NCBI GenBank assembly: GCA_964019415.1
Contig: OZ025868.1
Span: forward strand, 9,416,143-9,480,142
Length of the DNA stretch: 64,000 nucleotides
DNA from: Ianthella basta
Lineage: Eukaryota > Porifera > Demospongiae > Verongiida > Ianthellidae
Direction: 5' to 3'
Each line of letters opens with the position of its first letter. Position 1 is the stretch's first letter. Positions 18,184 through 29,744 of this stretch are shown here, piece by piece. The notes under the pieces were generated by a model. That model saw only the letters and a list, made by a program, of their open reading frames with translations, searched no databases and was not told where the DNA came from. Both the position numbers and the translations under genes were made by a program.

Positions 18184-20916
18184 CTCAACTGCCTTGTCAC
18201 AGTAGTTGAGCTGAGGTTCTCCTGGCTTCAGTTCTGCCTTATGCTTAGCCACAATAGGTGCTATAGTTTCCATGGCAACCTTGTACTCACTCGAAGAAGG
18301 ACTGCAGAAGTAAACGTGGAGGATGAGGTGCAATAAATAGTGAGAGATGCAAGGGCAGGAGGGAAGTGTCATATGGAGATTGCGATGATCACCATTGCAA
18401 CTTAGCAACTTAATTCTCAGTTTAAAACCTCTGCATATAATAAAGAGTGACTGTTGCAGAGTTGCACGTGAAACCACTAAAGGAGCACGAGAAAGAAATC
18501 ACAAACCATCACACCATTAACTTTCCCTTAGCCACATGTTCAGCAACACCTAGTACACAATCACAATTGCCACCAATGTCACCAGTCATTAGTGCTGTAC
18601 ACTGCAAATGCATGAACACAGATGACTGGCCAAACCATTCAGAAATGGTGCTATTGCAGCTACATAGAAGCAGTACAGGTTGTGCTAAAAGACGGAAAAC
18701 GGTAGAACTGGTCGTACGTAGATGTAGTGAAATGACGTATCGTTCTTGAGGGTGTATGCATGAAAGGTGCTAGAGCATGCATGAGTGGTGTGCCACATAC
18801 TTAATGGGATACTTCTCTCCTGGGTCCTTTCCGAGGTGGAACAGCTTTGGCTGTGCTGTGTAGTTCATCTGGTCATGGGTGGTGATGTTAGTGACATTCT
18901 CACCGGGGCAGAAGTTGACACCCTGCAATCATGGACAAGCAAGTGTGCTTAAAAGAGCCATAAATAACACAAAGAACCAAATAATTGAAGTCAAAACGGT
19001 GGGTACATAGCTACTAGCAACACTATGTGCACAACCATTACAGCTACAGTCTTAGACTGACACTAAATGTTATGTACGCAACTAAATTAAGAAACGATCA
19101 TCACATTCATGGTCAAGACCACACGTCACAGCAACACTCTCACCATTGGTTTGGGACTATTCCTATCTACCTATATACGTATTCTAAATACATACATACA
19201 TACATACACATGTAATTGCCCCATGCTCCCCACACCCACTTGCTTCTCAAACTCCTCCCAGCTGTTGGTCCAGGTCCAGTAATGAGCCTTGTAGAAACCA
19301 TACCTGACAGCCATCATCTCGTTGCCACGGTAATAGAAGATGGGTCTGATAGCAGCAATGAAGAGGCAAAAGACAGCTATTGGACAACCATCAGGTGCAG
19401 ATGTGTAAAGTATATATCATCACTACAGCACAGGTCCATCAGATAGAGGGGGACTCAATGCCATCCAAAGACGGCTACAAGGGCCACTGGAAAGATAGGA
19501 GATCCACAGAACTGAAAATTTGATACTATTTCCAATTGTATAGTTTACGTAAGAAGTAGCTTCTCTACAGTGCATTTGATACTACAAATTATGGCCCAAT
19601 ACATGCAAGCAATGAGTATAGCATTTGAACAAGTACCCTCAACATAACAGCGTACCTACATAGTTGTATTCAGAACACATGCCACATGTATGCCTGTTAC
19701 AGTATGTGCACCATACCTGTCCACCTCTGTCCCATTCATAAACAGTGGGAGGAGGCTGATGCCATCAATTATCCTGTCTGTTGGGGGAGGGATGTCAGCT
19801 AGATCCAGGGCTGTGGAGAAGAGGTCCATTAGACTGCCCAGCTGATGGCTCACCTGGAGTGAGGTGGGGGGAGTGCAAGGAGTAACAGGGTGGAAGGGGA
19901 GGGTGATGGGATGACAGAAGAGGAGGAACAGATAGAACAGAAGTGGTAGATTCCAAAACTTAATTATATATAGCAATATCATAAACCCATATAATAACTC
20001 ATGCACATGTATACATTGGACGCTAGTGATGTACATATAAGATAGAGTAGTGAAGAACAAGCTAGACTGTAGACACTAATTGATAAAGCACTTATGTACA
20101 CTTAAAATGTTAACAAGAAACCTTAGCAGAAAGCAATGTAGAAAATGTACAGGTGACAAGGATGAGCGGGTGAGTGCTATGCGTATGTACAGATAGCAAA
20201 GCTAGTCTCATGTAGCCGACCTCTATTCCTGCTTCTATTTATAAAGCTGACATCATCGCTCGGCAGGTCGGCTAGGCGAGGCTAAGTGTAGCACAGTACA
20301 TCAGTGAAGAATACAATGTGCAGCTGTACTGTACCACTCACCTGCCCAGCCTTGATGACCCCCGGCCAATATGCCAGTGTGGGCTCCTTCATGCCTCCTT
20401 CAAAGGTGGTTTCTTTGCCACAAAGGAAAGGGCCATTAAGTCCTCCTTCCTCCTTGGCATAGGTAGCAGCTCCATTGTCGGAAGAGAACTCCACCAGGTG
20501 CTGCTGTCAAGGCCGTGTGTCTTTAGAGCATCCAGTATGACACCCACACCATAGTCCAGCTCTCGCACAGCGTCACCATAGCTGGGAGAGTAAGGTGTGC
20601 ATGTGTGTATGTGTGCAGAGAATGAACATCTGTACCTTAAAGTATGATTAGTTAATGGAGCATTTACACATGACTAACTAGTTCTGTTTGCACATTGATA
20701 TGAGATTAGATAATGCTTCAAGCATAGAGAAAATGATCAATATTCCCAGCTTCAACAGAAAGAGCCAAAGTACGTCTGTTTCAAACATACCATTTACTGG
20801 TCTGAAGTGAGCTTGAAACTTAGATGCCTCCACTAAACTACTCCAGTATTCTTTAGGGTACAAAGCCAGTGCAGCGATGCTAACTCTTACTACAGTCTGT
20901 GTATTGATGGTCCACC

Positions 20917-21078
20917 TCACCACTCCCTCAGTACACTGGGGTTACTGTTAGTCCACCTCACCACTCCCTCAGTACACTAGGGTTACTGTTAGTCCACCTC
21001 ACCACTCCCTCAGTACACTAGGGTTACTGTTAGTATACCTCACCACTCCCTCAGTACACTAGGGTTACTGTTAGTACA
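20917..21078. repeat. 41-bp minisatellite, about 4 units, in GALNS-L intron 7
   Basis: The unit reads CACCTCACCACTCCCTCAGT followed by ACACTAGGGTTACTGTTAGT plus one variable base. The same repeat occupies the same intron in copy M (14 units) and, decayed, in copy R. Confidence 0.95.
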
Positions 21079-21920
21079 CCTGTGAAAACAATGCTACCTG
21101 CTTGTAGTAACTATTGTAGCCTACTATGTAACATGATAGGTATGTATGTGTAACTTGATAGCTCTGTAGAGGCAGGTGTAAACGTGGTTGATTACTAATG
21201 GTTAGGGCATTGAACTGCCACCTTGCTCTTTGCTCTGGTAGTCTACACATACACTGGGGACCTACTGTATTGTTGTTGGGTTGAGTAATAATGTAAATTT
21301 AGGGTTGATGTCTTCAAGTTGGTGAAGTTAATCATGAAGTGGACGGAGTGTTACTTCACTGCTCCCTCAGTACACTAGTGTTTAACCTCCCCCCAACTCA
21401 CAGTCCCCTCTGACTTGTGCCAAGGAATGCCTTTGATGCATACACAGGCCCATGTGTGGCATCCACTGCCCAGTACAGTAGGAAAGGAGTGCCAGCTGCA
21501 GCCTGCTGGGAGATGAACTCAGTGGCCTCCTACATGACAAAAGGGTTGTCAGGAAGGTTACATGCCTCATAATTCAATCAGCACTGTGCCACTTACATCC
21601 GATAAACACCTTTGCACAGTGAGCTAGTACAGTATAGCTATGTATGTTGGAGCTTACACTATTCTCACACTACTAGTACAACTTACCTGTATGTGGAGTT
21701 GGGTCAGGTTGGACTCTCCAGTGGCTTTGTCAATGGGGAATTGTTGGTAGTATCTAAGTCAAAGAGGTGACATGCTCACATACAGTACTGTGTCCGTGTC
21801 TGTGCATAATTATACAAATGAAACAATGAAAAATCCTTTAGATTCAAAAGAGATTTAGGAATGGCCAGCAGAAAAAGCATAGAAACAAGCAACAGTAACT
21901 CAACACCATGATGAACCACA

Positions 21921-22041
21921 TTGCTGTGAAGCTCGCTCTGCATTCCTAATTTCCTTGTACAGCTACATGGGCCAAAATGTCTAGCTAGCTAGTCCCATAT
22001 AGCTACAAGGAAATTAGGAATGCATAGTGAACTTCACGGCA
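21921..22041. repeat. Foldback element in place of GALNS-L exon 5
   Basis: Arms of about 50 bp (TTGCTGTGAAG...GCATTCCTAATTTCC and its complement GGAAATTAGGAATGC...CTTCACGGCAA) flank a short AGCTAGCTAG-containing loop. It lies in the gap where exon 5 should be, next to the point where homology with copy M resumes (AAAGAATCCTATGTGGCTAG). Confidence 0.8.
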
Positions 22042-23290
22042 AAGAATCCTATGTGGCTAGCGACAGTGGTAGACATGTTTGATCTACTACTGAACTTCAC
22101 TAGCTAATCCTGAATACAGTTACCAAGTATTTTGACAACCATGCGATTGTCTTCTTCAGTAGCCAGTACACACAGCATATGTGTGCATGTATGTATGTGT
22201 GTTTATATACATAAGTGCATGTGAGGTGTTTGGTTCATAATTGTATACCATTTGCCTATGATCTTTGATTGATAGCCTGCCTTCTTCAAAAGCTCTGGAA
22301 AGAGGATCTCTGAGTCAGGGATACCACCCACGATGTCCTGAGGGGTATAGGCTGCAGCAGGAGAGATTGTCAATTCACAGTCATAAAGTGAATGTCGCAG
22401 GGGCAGAAACCACAGAATCACAAGCGCACTTGGTGGATTTCTACATAGTAGCCATCAAATGATTTGGATCAATGATATGGTTTGGTCTTGTTGTACGACT
22501 TTACTGTAACCACTGCAAGTATTGCCTTGACATAACAATTTCGCGCTGTATGCTGTGTCACAAACTTTATTTGGTCACGACTCGTTTCTGCTATTTTGAT
22601 GACCTCATTTGCATGACGTTGCCGTGACCCTGCATGTACACTGATCTGTCGAGGCTGTCTGTGAACACAATACAGGCTTAATCCAGCCTGGTACCCCTAC
22701 AGCGCGAGATGTCAGAAGGGATGATTGACAATCCAATGCTCTTATAGTAAACTAGATACTGGCCTACATGGGTTAGCATAAGCAGCTAAGTCACGGAGTC
22801 AGAGTTTGGGTCCCTAGCCAGTCACTCCATGAGGTGGTAGCGATGTCACTCCCGTGATGTCCCGTGATGCGCTGACAACACACCGCTACACTCCCTTCTG
22901 TCTGTCAACCAGACTAATCAGCCATGATAAAGGGTAGCTACGTGAAAGGACCAAATGCACTTTGCCTGCTTCAGTTCTAGTTCTTTCTTCCATGTTACTG
23001 TTAGTTAGGCTACTTGCATTTTAGTGTTTGCCCTGGTTATCTTGAGGACCAAGTGAGATTGCATGTGATTCTATGCACAGTGGCAGAAAGCTCTGGTTAT
23101 TCTTCAAGGGGTGGCTCACAGTGCACCTTTGTGGAGGGTTGGATCACCTCATTCCCGAAAAATGGTGTTCTGGCTACACGAGCCTATGCATCAGAAGTTC
23201 CTACTTAAACCTCACCATTCCTTGCATGAGCATTGGTTGTATAGAATCCATTTCATATAGGCATTCTCCCTGTCAACAAGGCAGCACGAG

Positions 23291-23628
23291 CTAGAGGGTA
23301 GGAAGGATAAAGGGATGAAGTATGCAGTAGTAAAACAGGGTGAATGCAGAATTCTTCAAGGAAGTCAATAGCCAAAGAATGTGATGTCCCCAAACATTTT
23401 AAAGCTCCAAGCTGAATTCCACATCCTACTCCAAATGTAGAAACATCTAATCAAACGCACATGAAACTATCAAAATGAATGCAGGTTGTGGCAAATGTTA
23501 CAGTGAGGAAACTGCAAAGTACTGTACATACGTAGCAATCTTGCCACCAACATCACACCTAGCAGCACAGATGCAGCTATTCACTCAGCATTTACATTGG
23601 AGTGCTGTCATGAATGCATCAGTTATGA
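23291..23628. repeat. Last stretch of L/M segmental homology
   Basis: Corresponds to copy M intron 2 at about 37254-37592. Homology stops at GTGCTGTCATGAATGCATCAG plus TTATG, immediately before a TspO-like promoter remnant. Confidence 0.8.
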
Positions 23629-23705
23629 GGTTGCATAATCCAGTGCAAGAGTTTGCAATCATAGCGTGAGTATTATGCTAATTAACATAACACCTTGTAC
23701 CGGTG
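23629..23705 (+). promoter_or_regulatory. Orphan TspO-like promoter remnant at the duplication breakpoint
   Basis: GGTTGCATAATCCAGTGCAAG...AGCGTGAGTATTATGC, then TAATTAACATAACACCTTGT, matches the copy 2 promoter at 15349-15420 with several substitutions. The central palindrome is degraded to TTATGCTAATTAACATAA. No TATA box or TspO-like coding sequence follows, so this is a non-functional relic. Confidence 0.75.
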
Positions 23706-24350
23706 TAACAGGATTTCAGTTCCCCCTTACTTCAGTTTCCCCCGGAACTCCAATCCTAGTATACGTACACGTTCTGGCGGACCTAGTCTCCTACGATTAC
23801 GGTTTCCCTCTGGAACATGCCTACTAGGAGATGGGTTCCGCCTTAGGATTCAATTCCCCCCCTGCTGGGTTTGACTCTTAGGACCATGGTTCCCCCCTTT
23901 AGGATACCAGTTCCCCCATGTCAGGCACTGCTAGGGGAGTCATTGTGTTCTTCCACAGTGACTGGCGACTTTGCAATTAAAGTGCCTTAGCTACTTGGTA
24001 GGCTCTCCATGATGACTGCCGTTTCTTATCTTTGGGGAATTGCATAGCTTCCAGCCTTCTAATACAAGCACTGCACATGCAAACAGGCTTCCCAGATATT
24101 TATGACATCGCAATTCTGCTCATTACAGGACAATACATGTAAGTAATAGATGGTAATACACGCTGTATGCTATTAGAGTTTGCTGTTAAATTGTTGCTAT
24201 TAGCTAGCTAGCTAACATCTGTAAAGTACCAGTTACATTAAGGGAAATTTCATTTATGTTCAAACTAGAGCCTACGGGATAGCTACGTGATTTTATGACA
24301 TGATGACGTGTTTTTGCATGTTCTGCATTGACATTCACATGATACACTTG
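23706..24350. other. Intergenic space with TTCCCCC-rich degenerate repeat
   Basis: From about 23710 to 23940, AGGATTxCAGTTCCCCC-like motifs recur in an irregular way. The rest is unique. No gene is supported. Confidence 0.4.
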
Positions 24351-24668
24351 TTAGGGGAGGATGAAGGTGTAGCAGTGGTGGGACAGATGGTGTCTTGGGG
24401 GAGGGTGGACTTGCTGTTGAGTGGAAGAAGGTTTGGCAGTGGTGGTGGCAGATGTCAGTAGCATGGTTGATTTGTCTTTACGTTCATAGTACATCTTTAG
24501 TCTGCAGGAGTTTACTGCCGACTTTAGTGGTTTCCCACGTTTGTTTTCCACATTGTATAGTCCAGGCTTTATCCCTATCATTGTTTTGTATGGTCCAAAC
24601 CATCTTTCGCCTAGCTTGACACCCGCGGCCATTCTATGACTTATACAAAATACAGCCAACATCACCAT
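24351..24668 (-). mobile_element. LTR-retrotransposon integrase C-terminal fragment
   Basis: The minus-strand frame contains RMAAGVKLGERWFGPYKTMI, then GLYNVENKRGKPLKSAVN and SCRLKMYYERKDK. This is the small barrel-like C-terminal domain pattern of Gypsy-type integrases (KxGxRWxGPYxI...GLYxLxN..GK.LK..VN...LK.Y). The tail is S/T/P/H-rich and ends at a stop. The catalytic integrase core, protease and reverse transcriptase are absent, and no LTR pair was recognised nearby. It is a relic fragment in the space between L and TspO-like copy 3. Confidence 0.7.
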
Positions 24669-24839
24669 ACCCCTATAATGTTATGTGCCCAAATACTATA
24701 ATATATACAACAACCACCACATGCTGCCATTCCATGGCACCACTTCCATGACACCACTATCACCACCATGCACCACCATCACAGTGCAAGTTGCAATCTG
24801 CGCATGCAGTATATGTGCAAGTGCTATACTAGGAACAAG

Positions 24840-24912
24840 ACCACCAGTGCAAGTTGCCAAGGGTAACCACCCCGAGTGCAAGTTGCCAAGGGTAACCACC
24901 CCGAGTGCAGAT
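24840..24912. repeat. Tandem duplication of a 29-bp unit
   Basis: GTGCAAGTTGCCAAGGGTAA, then CCACCCCGA, occurs twice in direct order, followed by a partial third copy (GTGCA). A diverged GTGCAAGTTGC precedes it at about 24785. Confidence 0.85.
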
Positions 24913-25177
24913 AGAGTGCTTGTGCTATATATACCACCAGAAACATGGAGACGAGCGCATGCATAACTGCAGATTGCATGCGAGACAATTCTTTAACATC
25001 TGCTTTTGCTTTTGACACTTATTTTACTCTTTATTCTACTTAGTATAAACTTAAAGCCATTTTGTATTGAACCTGATTGAACCTGATTGAAATTGGAATT
25101 AGAGTAGATTGCATGGTTATTTACTGGACTCGGGCCGTAGCACTTTGTGCACAACCATTACAGCTACTGTCTTAGAC

Positions 25178-26394
25178 CAGGGCCGTAGCACCCAGTCCGG
25201 CCGGACCGGTTTTTGCTGCTGGTACAAAAATTCTAAATATTGAAGATATGCATTCTAAACACATTTTCAAATTGGGAGGGGGTACTGGCCTAAGGTTAAA
25301 CAACGTTCTAAAAGCAGAGTGGTCTTGTTACAGTGTTGTAGGACTTACGTAGTTTGAACAAGGAATAGCCAGATACTTAGTTCTAACCAACTTTAACGGT
25401 GGCAGCCATTTTACGGATGTCGCATGACGTTTTTTGACGTTTTCTGATGCGTAAAATGGTGTGTTAATCGATCGCCGTGAAAAATCAGACAGCACAGTAG
25501 CACTTCAGTCGTGTACAGCGGATTTATGCAACCTTGCAACAGTTCCCACACCATGGACAGTTGTTACCTAGGATACGGACTGGTACTGTACTCACCTATT
25601 ATATATTACCCTGTTCGTATCCTAGGTAACGACTACCCTGGTATGGGAACTGTTGCAAGGTTGCATAAATCATCTGTACATGGATGTATGCATGCAGCAT
25701 GGTGGTATATATTTGTACATGGGAACATGTACGTAGCTAGAATGGGCATATGCATGCAATAGGATAGTCTCCTGTGGCAACTCTTGTTATTGCACACTCA
25801 CATGTACACTTGCACTATAATACGCAGGCGGAGAAACAGGGGACGGTAGCAAGACCGCAAGAGCGGCAATGTTGGCAGATGTAGAGATGGTGAAAATGTA
25901 TTCAAAGTCAGCGCATGTTAATGACCTGGGTTTTGCATCAACCAGTCCTCCTTGTTGCATGGACCGGCTGGCCCCCCTCCTTGCATGGACCGGCCCTCCT
26001 TCTGTTTTTGGAGGAAACATTTTTACACACACTTTGTATTGATGGTGTCTTCTATTCAAGGGTAGGAGAGATTTGTGCTGCCTAGCATCAGAGAGACAAC
26101 CACTAGATCTCGATTTTAATGTGCAATCTTCTTATTTCAATGCATTGTATTACCTGTTTCATGGCACGTGATTGCCTTTCCTGCTATAAGTGCCTGTACG
26201 TTGGTCTATGTTACATTTTATCATACTCATTGAAGTGTTGCTGGGCCTAGAATTGCTCCAAAGGTACTCACAGAATATCTAAAATTTAAACTTTAATGTC
26301 AAAAACTTTCCTGGGGGGGCATGCCCCCAGACCCCCCTAGTTTGCGTCACCTCATCTATGGCCTGACCAGTTTTATCTTGGTGCTACGGTCCTG
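25178..26394. mobile_element. Non-autonomous TIR DNA transposon, copy 1
   Basis: Begins CAGGGCCGTAGCACC and ends GGTGCTACGGTCCTG, giving inverted termini. About 1.2 kb with no transposase frame. A second copy lies at 30654-31851. It contains an internal foldback (25512-25680) and a CTGGG(G)nCATGCCCCCAG palindrome near its right end. The CAGGG terminus resembles hAT elements, but the family is not proven. Confidence 0.82.
25512..25680. repeat. Foldback nested in transposon copy 1
   Basis: Left arm TGTACAGCGGATTTATGCAA...GTTACCTAGGATACG pairs with right arm CGTATCCTAGGTAAC...TTGCATAAATCATCTGTACA. The same foldback is present in copy 2 at 30991-31159, so it was part of the element before the two copies separated. 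Confidence 0.85.
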
Positions 26395-26934
26395 TGGTGT
26401 ACTGTTACCACCACATTTGGTGCCAGTGAACAAACAAGCATGGTGCAGCATGGTAATAGACCACCATACATGCGTGGTGGATTAATAACACCAAACTTAG
26501 TGGCTTATTTGGGATAATGAAAATCCACCAATAACTACTGCATGCACGCATGCATTATCATTTTCAGTCAGTGCAGAGCCATGGTCAGCTGAATACGATG
26601 ATAACGACCATTCACAATAACGTGCATTAGTTTGTAGCTGCAGCTGTATTCTTCTTTGACTAAAGTTTACTTTAGTTGATACACTTCTACATTCAAGCTC
26701 TCTCTCTCAAGCTGTACATATAAACTCGCTATAAGCAAGGCCAGGGGAGGAGACAAATATGTCTTCGATCATTGTAAAACCTGGCGTCTACTATCACGTA
26801 TTGGTTCGTATTGTGTCACCTACACTTTGCCTCCGCCGGCGGTCAGGTATAATCAATCAATCAATCATTTTTTTAAGTGCACCGTGCCCATTGGCACTAG
26901 GGCACAGATTGGCCCCATGCAGCACTTACCACTG
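26395..26934. other. Intergenic space before TspO-like copy 3
   Basis: Unique sequence with a TTTAAGTGCACCGTGCCCATT-like stretch and a short (AATC)n run near 26850. No gene is seen. Confidence 0.4.
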
Positions 26935-27010
26935 GTGGTTGCATTATAATTAGCATGAGTATTACGCTAATTAACGTAACACCTCGTGACGGCGCATGCT
27001 ATATATAAAG
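26935..27010 (+). promoter_or_regulatory. Promoter of TspO-like copy 3
   Basis: TTACGCTAATTAACGTAA (26962-26979), CACCTCGTGACGGCGCATGC and TATATATAAAG (about 27000-27009) repeat the copy 2 promoter in the same order. The ATG is about 55 bp past the TATA box. One base of the palindrome has changed relative to copy 2. Confidence 0.7.
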
Positions 27011-27057
27011 AGGTTCTCCCTGTGGCCTACAGATCGAAGGAAAACGACTGACGAACT

Positions 27058-27990
27058 ATGGCGAAATACGGCAACAGCTTGCTCTTCAGAGCTGCGGAAA
27101 TCCTGAGCCTCGCATTCTCCACGCTAGTCTACCTCGCTACCACAATTATTAGCTTGGCTTTTCGAACAACGGCGGGATTTCAAACACGGACTGCCAATGT
27201 TTCCGACCAGTACTTTCTTGATATCAAGCCCGGGGTCTGGGCCTTCTCCATTTGGGGATTTATCTACACCTGGCAGGCACTTTGGCATGTCTACGGATGG
27301 AGTTTCGTATTTCGCCCGAAGGCAAAACGAAGCATATCCTTGATAACTTACTGGTTGTTTGGGGCCAGCAACATCTGCAACATCGCTTGGATCTACCTGT
27401 GGGGAAACTACCAGGTGGTGGCAGCCCTACCAATGATCATGCTAATCCCAATAGGGCTCATTCTGTCAGTATCTTTTACTGCGTACCGCACCTACAAGGT
27501 GACCTCTGACCTCCAGAAGAACCACTGGACCAAGGCTGACCTCTGGGCCACACGCATCCTAGTGCATAATGGCATCGCTTTCTATGCCACGTGGGTCTCC
27601 ATTACCTGGCTGCTCAATGTGGCAATCGTTGGCCACTACTTTGGATCCATGTCCCTCACTGATGCTGGAACCCTCTCACTCAGTCTGCTACTGGTGGAAA
27701 TTCTGGTATGGTTCTTCTTAGACATTGTCCTGTTGGACAGGTTCACTCGTTACATCCAGAGTGTCTACATTGTGGTGTTTGTGGCTACAACAGCTATTGT
27801 CACTGAGCACTGGGGCAGGGCGAACGAAGAGCCACGTAACCATCAGTTTGCACTAGCACTTGTGCTGTTTGTGGGGCTTCTGCAAGTTGCCAAAATTGTC
27901 TTCACCATTGTATTCGTTTTTGTCAGGAAGATCAAGTTTCCAAAAGCAGACAACCCAGAAAAAGATCCGCTTTCCTCTGACAAGGCCTAG
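27058..27990 (+). CDS. TspO/MBR-like multipass membrane protein, copy 3
   Basis: Intronless, 310 aa, starting MAKYGNSLLFRAAEILSLAF. It has the same eight-span architecture and GVWAFSIWGFIYTWQ motif; the usual TPDGW reads KPGVW here. It is nearly the same protein as copy 2 from the second span onward. It is convergent with the intact GALNS copy M, whose stop lies 1.2 kb downstream, matching the arrangement of copy 2 with GALNS-L. With copy 2 it shares the promoter block and the 3' spacer, so gene and flanks were duplicated together. Molecular function is unknown beyond membrane location. Confidence 0.7.
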   Translation: MAKYGNSLLFRAAEILSLAFSTLVYLATTIISLAFRTTAGFQTRTANVSDQYFLDIKPGVWAFSIWGFIYTWQALWHVYGWSFVFRPKAKRSISLITYWLFGASNICNIAWIYLWGNYQVVAALPMIMLIPIGLILSVSFTAYRTYKVTSDLQKNHWTKADLWATRILVHNGIAFYATWVSITWLLNVAIVGHYFGSMSLTDAGTLSLSLLLVEILVWFFLDIVLLDRFTRYIQSVYIVVFVATTAIVTEHWGRANEEPRNHQFALALVLFVGLLQVAKIVFTIVFVFVRKIKFPKADNPEKDPLSSDKA

Positions 27991-29219
27991 GCTCAACCAT
28001 GCACCTCTTTAGAGCTGTAAGCAGTGGTGCTCTTCATACAGCATGTGTAACTTGTAGCTGATTATTGGAGTCAGAATGAGTAGTGTGCGTATGGCAACTT
28101 GCGATAATTGTGCATTTAGCTACGTAATTCTTTGCTATTCAAGTTCATTATGCAGCTATTTGCTCAATCACAATTTATTATTATTACAGCAATAGTTGTT
28201 TATATTGTGTCATGTGCAGAGGAGACCGGACTATATGTATAGCCAGCCATCAGTTATATGATTTCTGAAAAGTATGTTGGCAGTTCAACTCCATACTCTG
28301 AGAGTCGGGAAATGACCACTGCATGGTGCTAGCATGTGCACATGGTCTGTTGGAACTTTAGACGATTTCTTCTAATATAACTGGACACCACATTCTGCGT
28401 GCTGCCCATTTCCCATCCCAGTTCCTTCCTGTTGTTCATTGTCCTATTATATAGTAACAACATGACCCATAATTGCTACATATATACGTACATGAAATGG
28501 AACTCTCAGTTGGCATGTCTTTGTAATTAATGATTAAATTGTTCCTTCAATTTTCACCCAACTAAATCATAATAAATATTATATTGTTATGATATCGGTC
28601 CCAATGCACACATGAGATTCACAATTCAATGCACACTTCAGACCAACACAAGGGGGACTGATCACACAAAGAAATGGGCTCCTTATAAACACATGAGCAT
28701 ACTTGTTGTGATGGTGTACAAAGGGGTCTACAGAGGGTCAGTTAATTGGTGGTGTGAGGAAATAGGCAAGAGTCAACAAATCAAATGTCAGATCCTACAG
28801 GTGAGATGGCTGGTGCAAACATAAAGTTACAACACAACAATATATTCTGCCATGCTTTGGCCATCGGTAATGGCGCTATAGCCATCAGAGCATACATGTA
28901 ACTATATAGGCCATAGGCTAGTGGTGTGTGCTGTGATGGAGGCCACAGCATTATGCATTTATCTATAATATTAAATGGCTTGGGTTGCAATAATTGAATA
29001 ATATATATCATGCATACAATGTATAGCCAGTAAGTAATAACTACATACATATCTATAAACTGGAAATGATATATATCATTATACAAAACAATGCTTGATG
29101 TGAGCACAAGACTCATGTATAAAAGGATGCGTAAGCAGTAAATAGCATAAAGCAATGGTGTAGTTATGCAGGTTATACAATCATAGTGAGTTTTAACATG
29201 TCTCAGTCAATTACAATGA
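27991..29219. repeat. Right member of segmental duplication: spacer
   Basis: Counterpart of 16430-17671 with scattered substitutions and small indels. No gene is seen. Confidence 0.85.
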
Positions 29220-29424
29220 CTAGTGTGGCCATGTGCATAGCTTTCTGTCTCCTTTTGGGACTGGCAGGCAATCTTTAAGGAGATCACAGCCTTGTGGTGC
29301 CCAGTTCTATGACACACAATAGATTAATTTGTTGGAACACACACATATACACACGCGCACACACATTGCATGCACACATACACGCACATGTACGTACACA
29401 CTGTGCACACCTTCATACAGGCGT

Positions 29425-29495
<71 letters not shown>

Positions 29496-29520
29496 GCACA
29501 CACACACACACACACACTGT

Positions 29521-29602
<82 letters not shown>

Positions 29603-29708
29603 ACACACTGTGCACACACACACACTGTGCAAGTTATGTGTGTGTGCAAACTTTCATACAGGCGTGCAGGCATGTACACACATACACACACACATACACA
29701 TACACTGT

Positions 29709-29744
<36 letters not shown>

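Noticed and set aside
26300..26345. GC-rich palindrome read as a transcription terminator
   Set aside because: It lies near the right end of the TIR transposon in both copies and belongs to the element.
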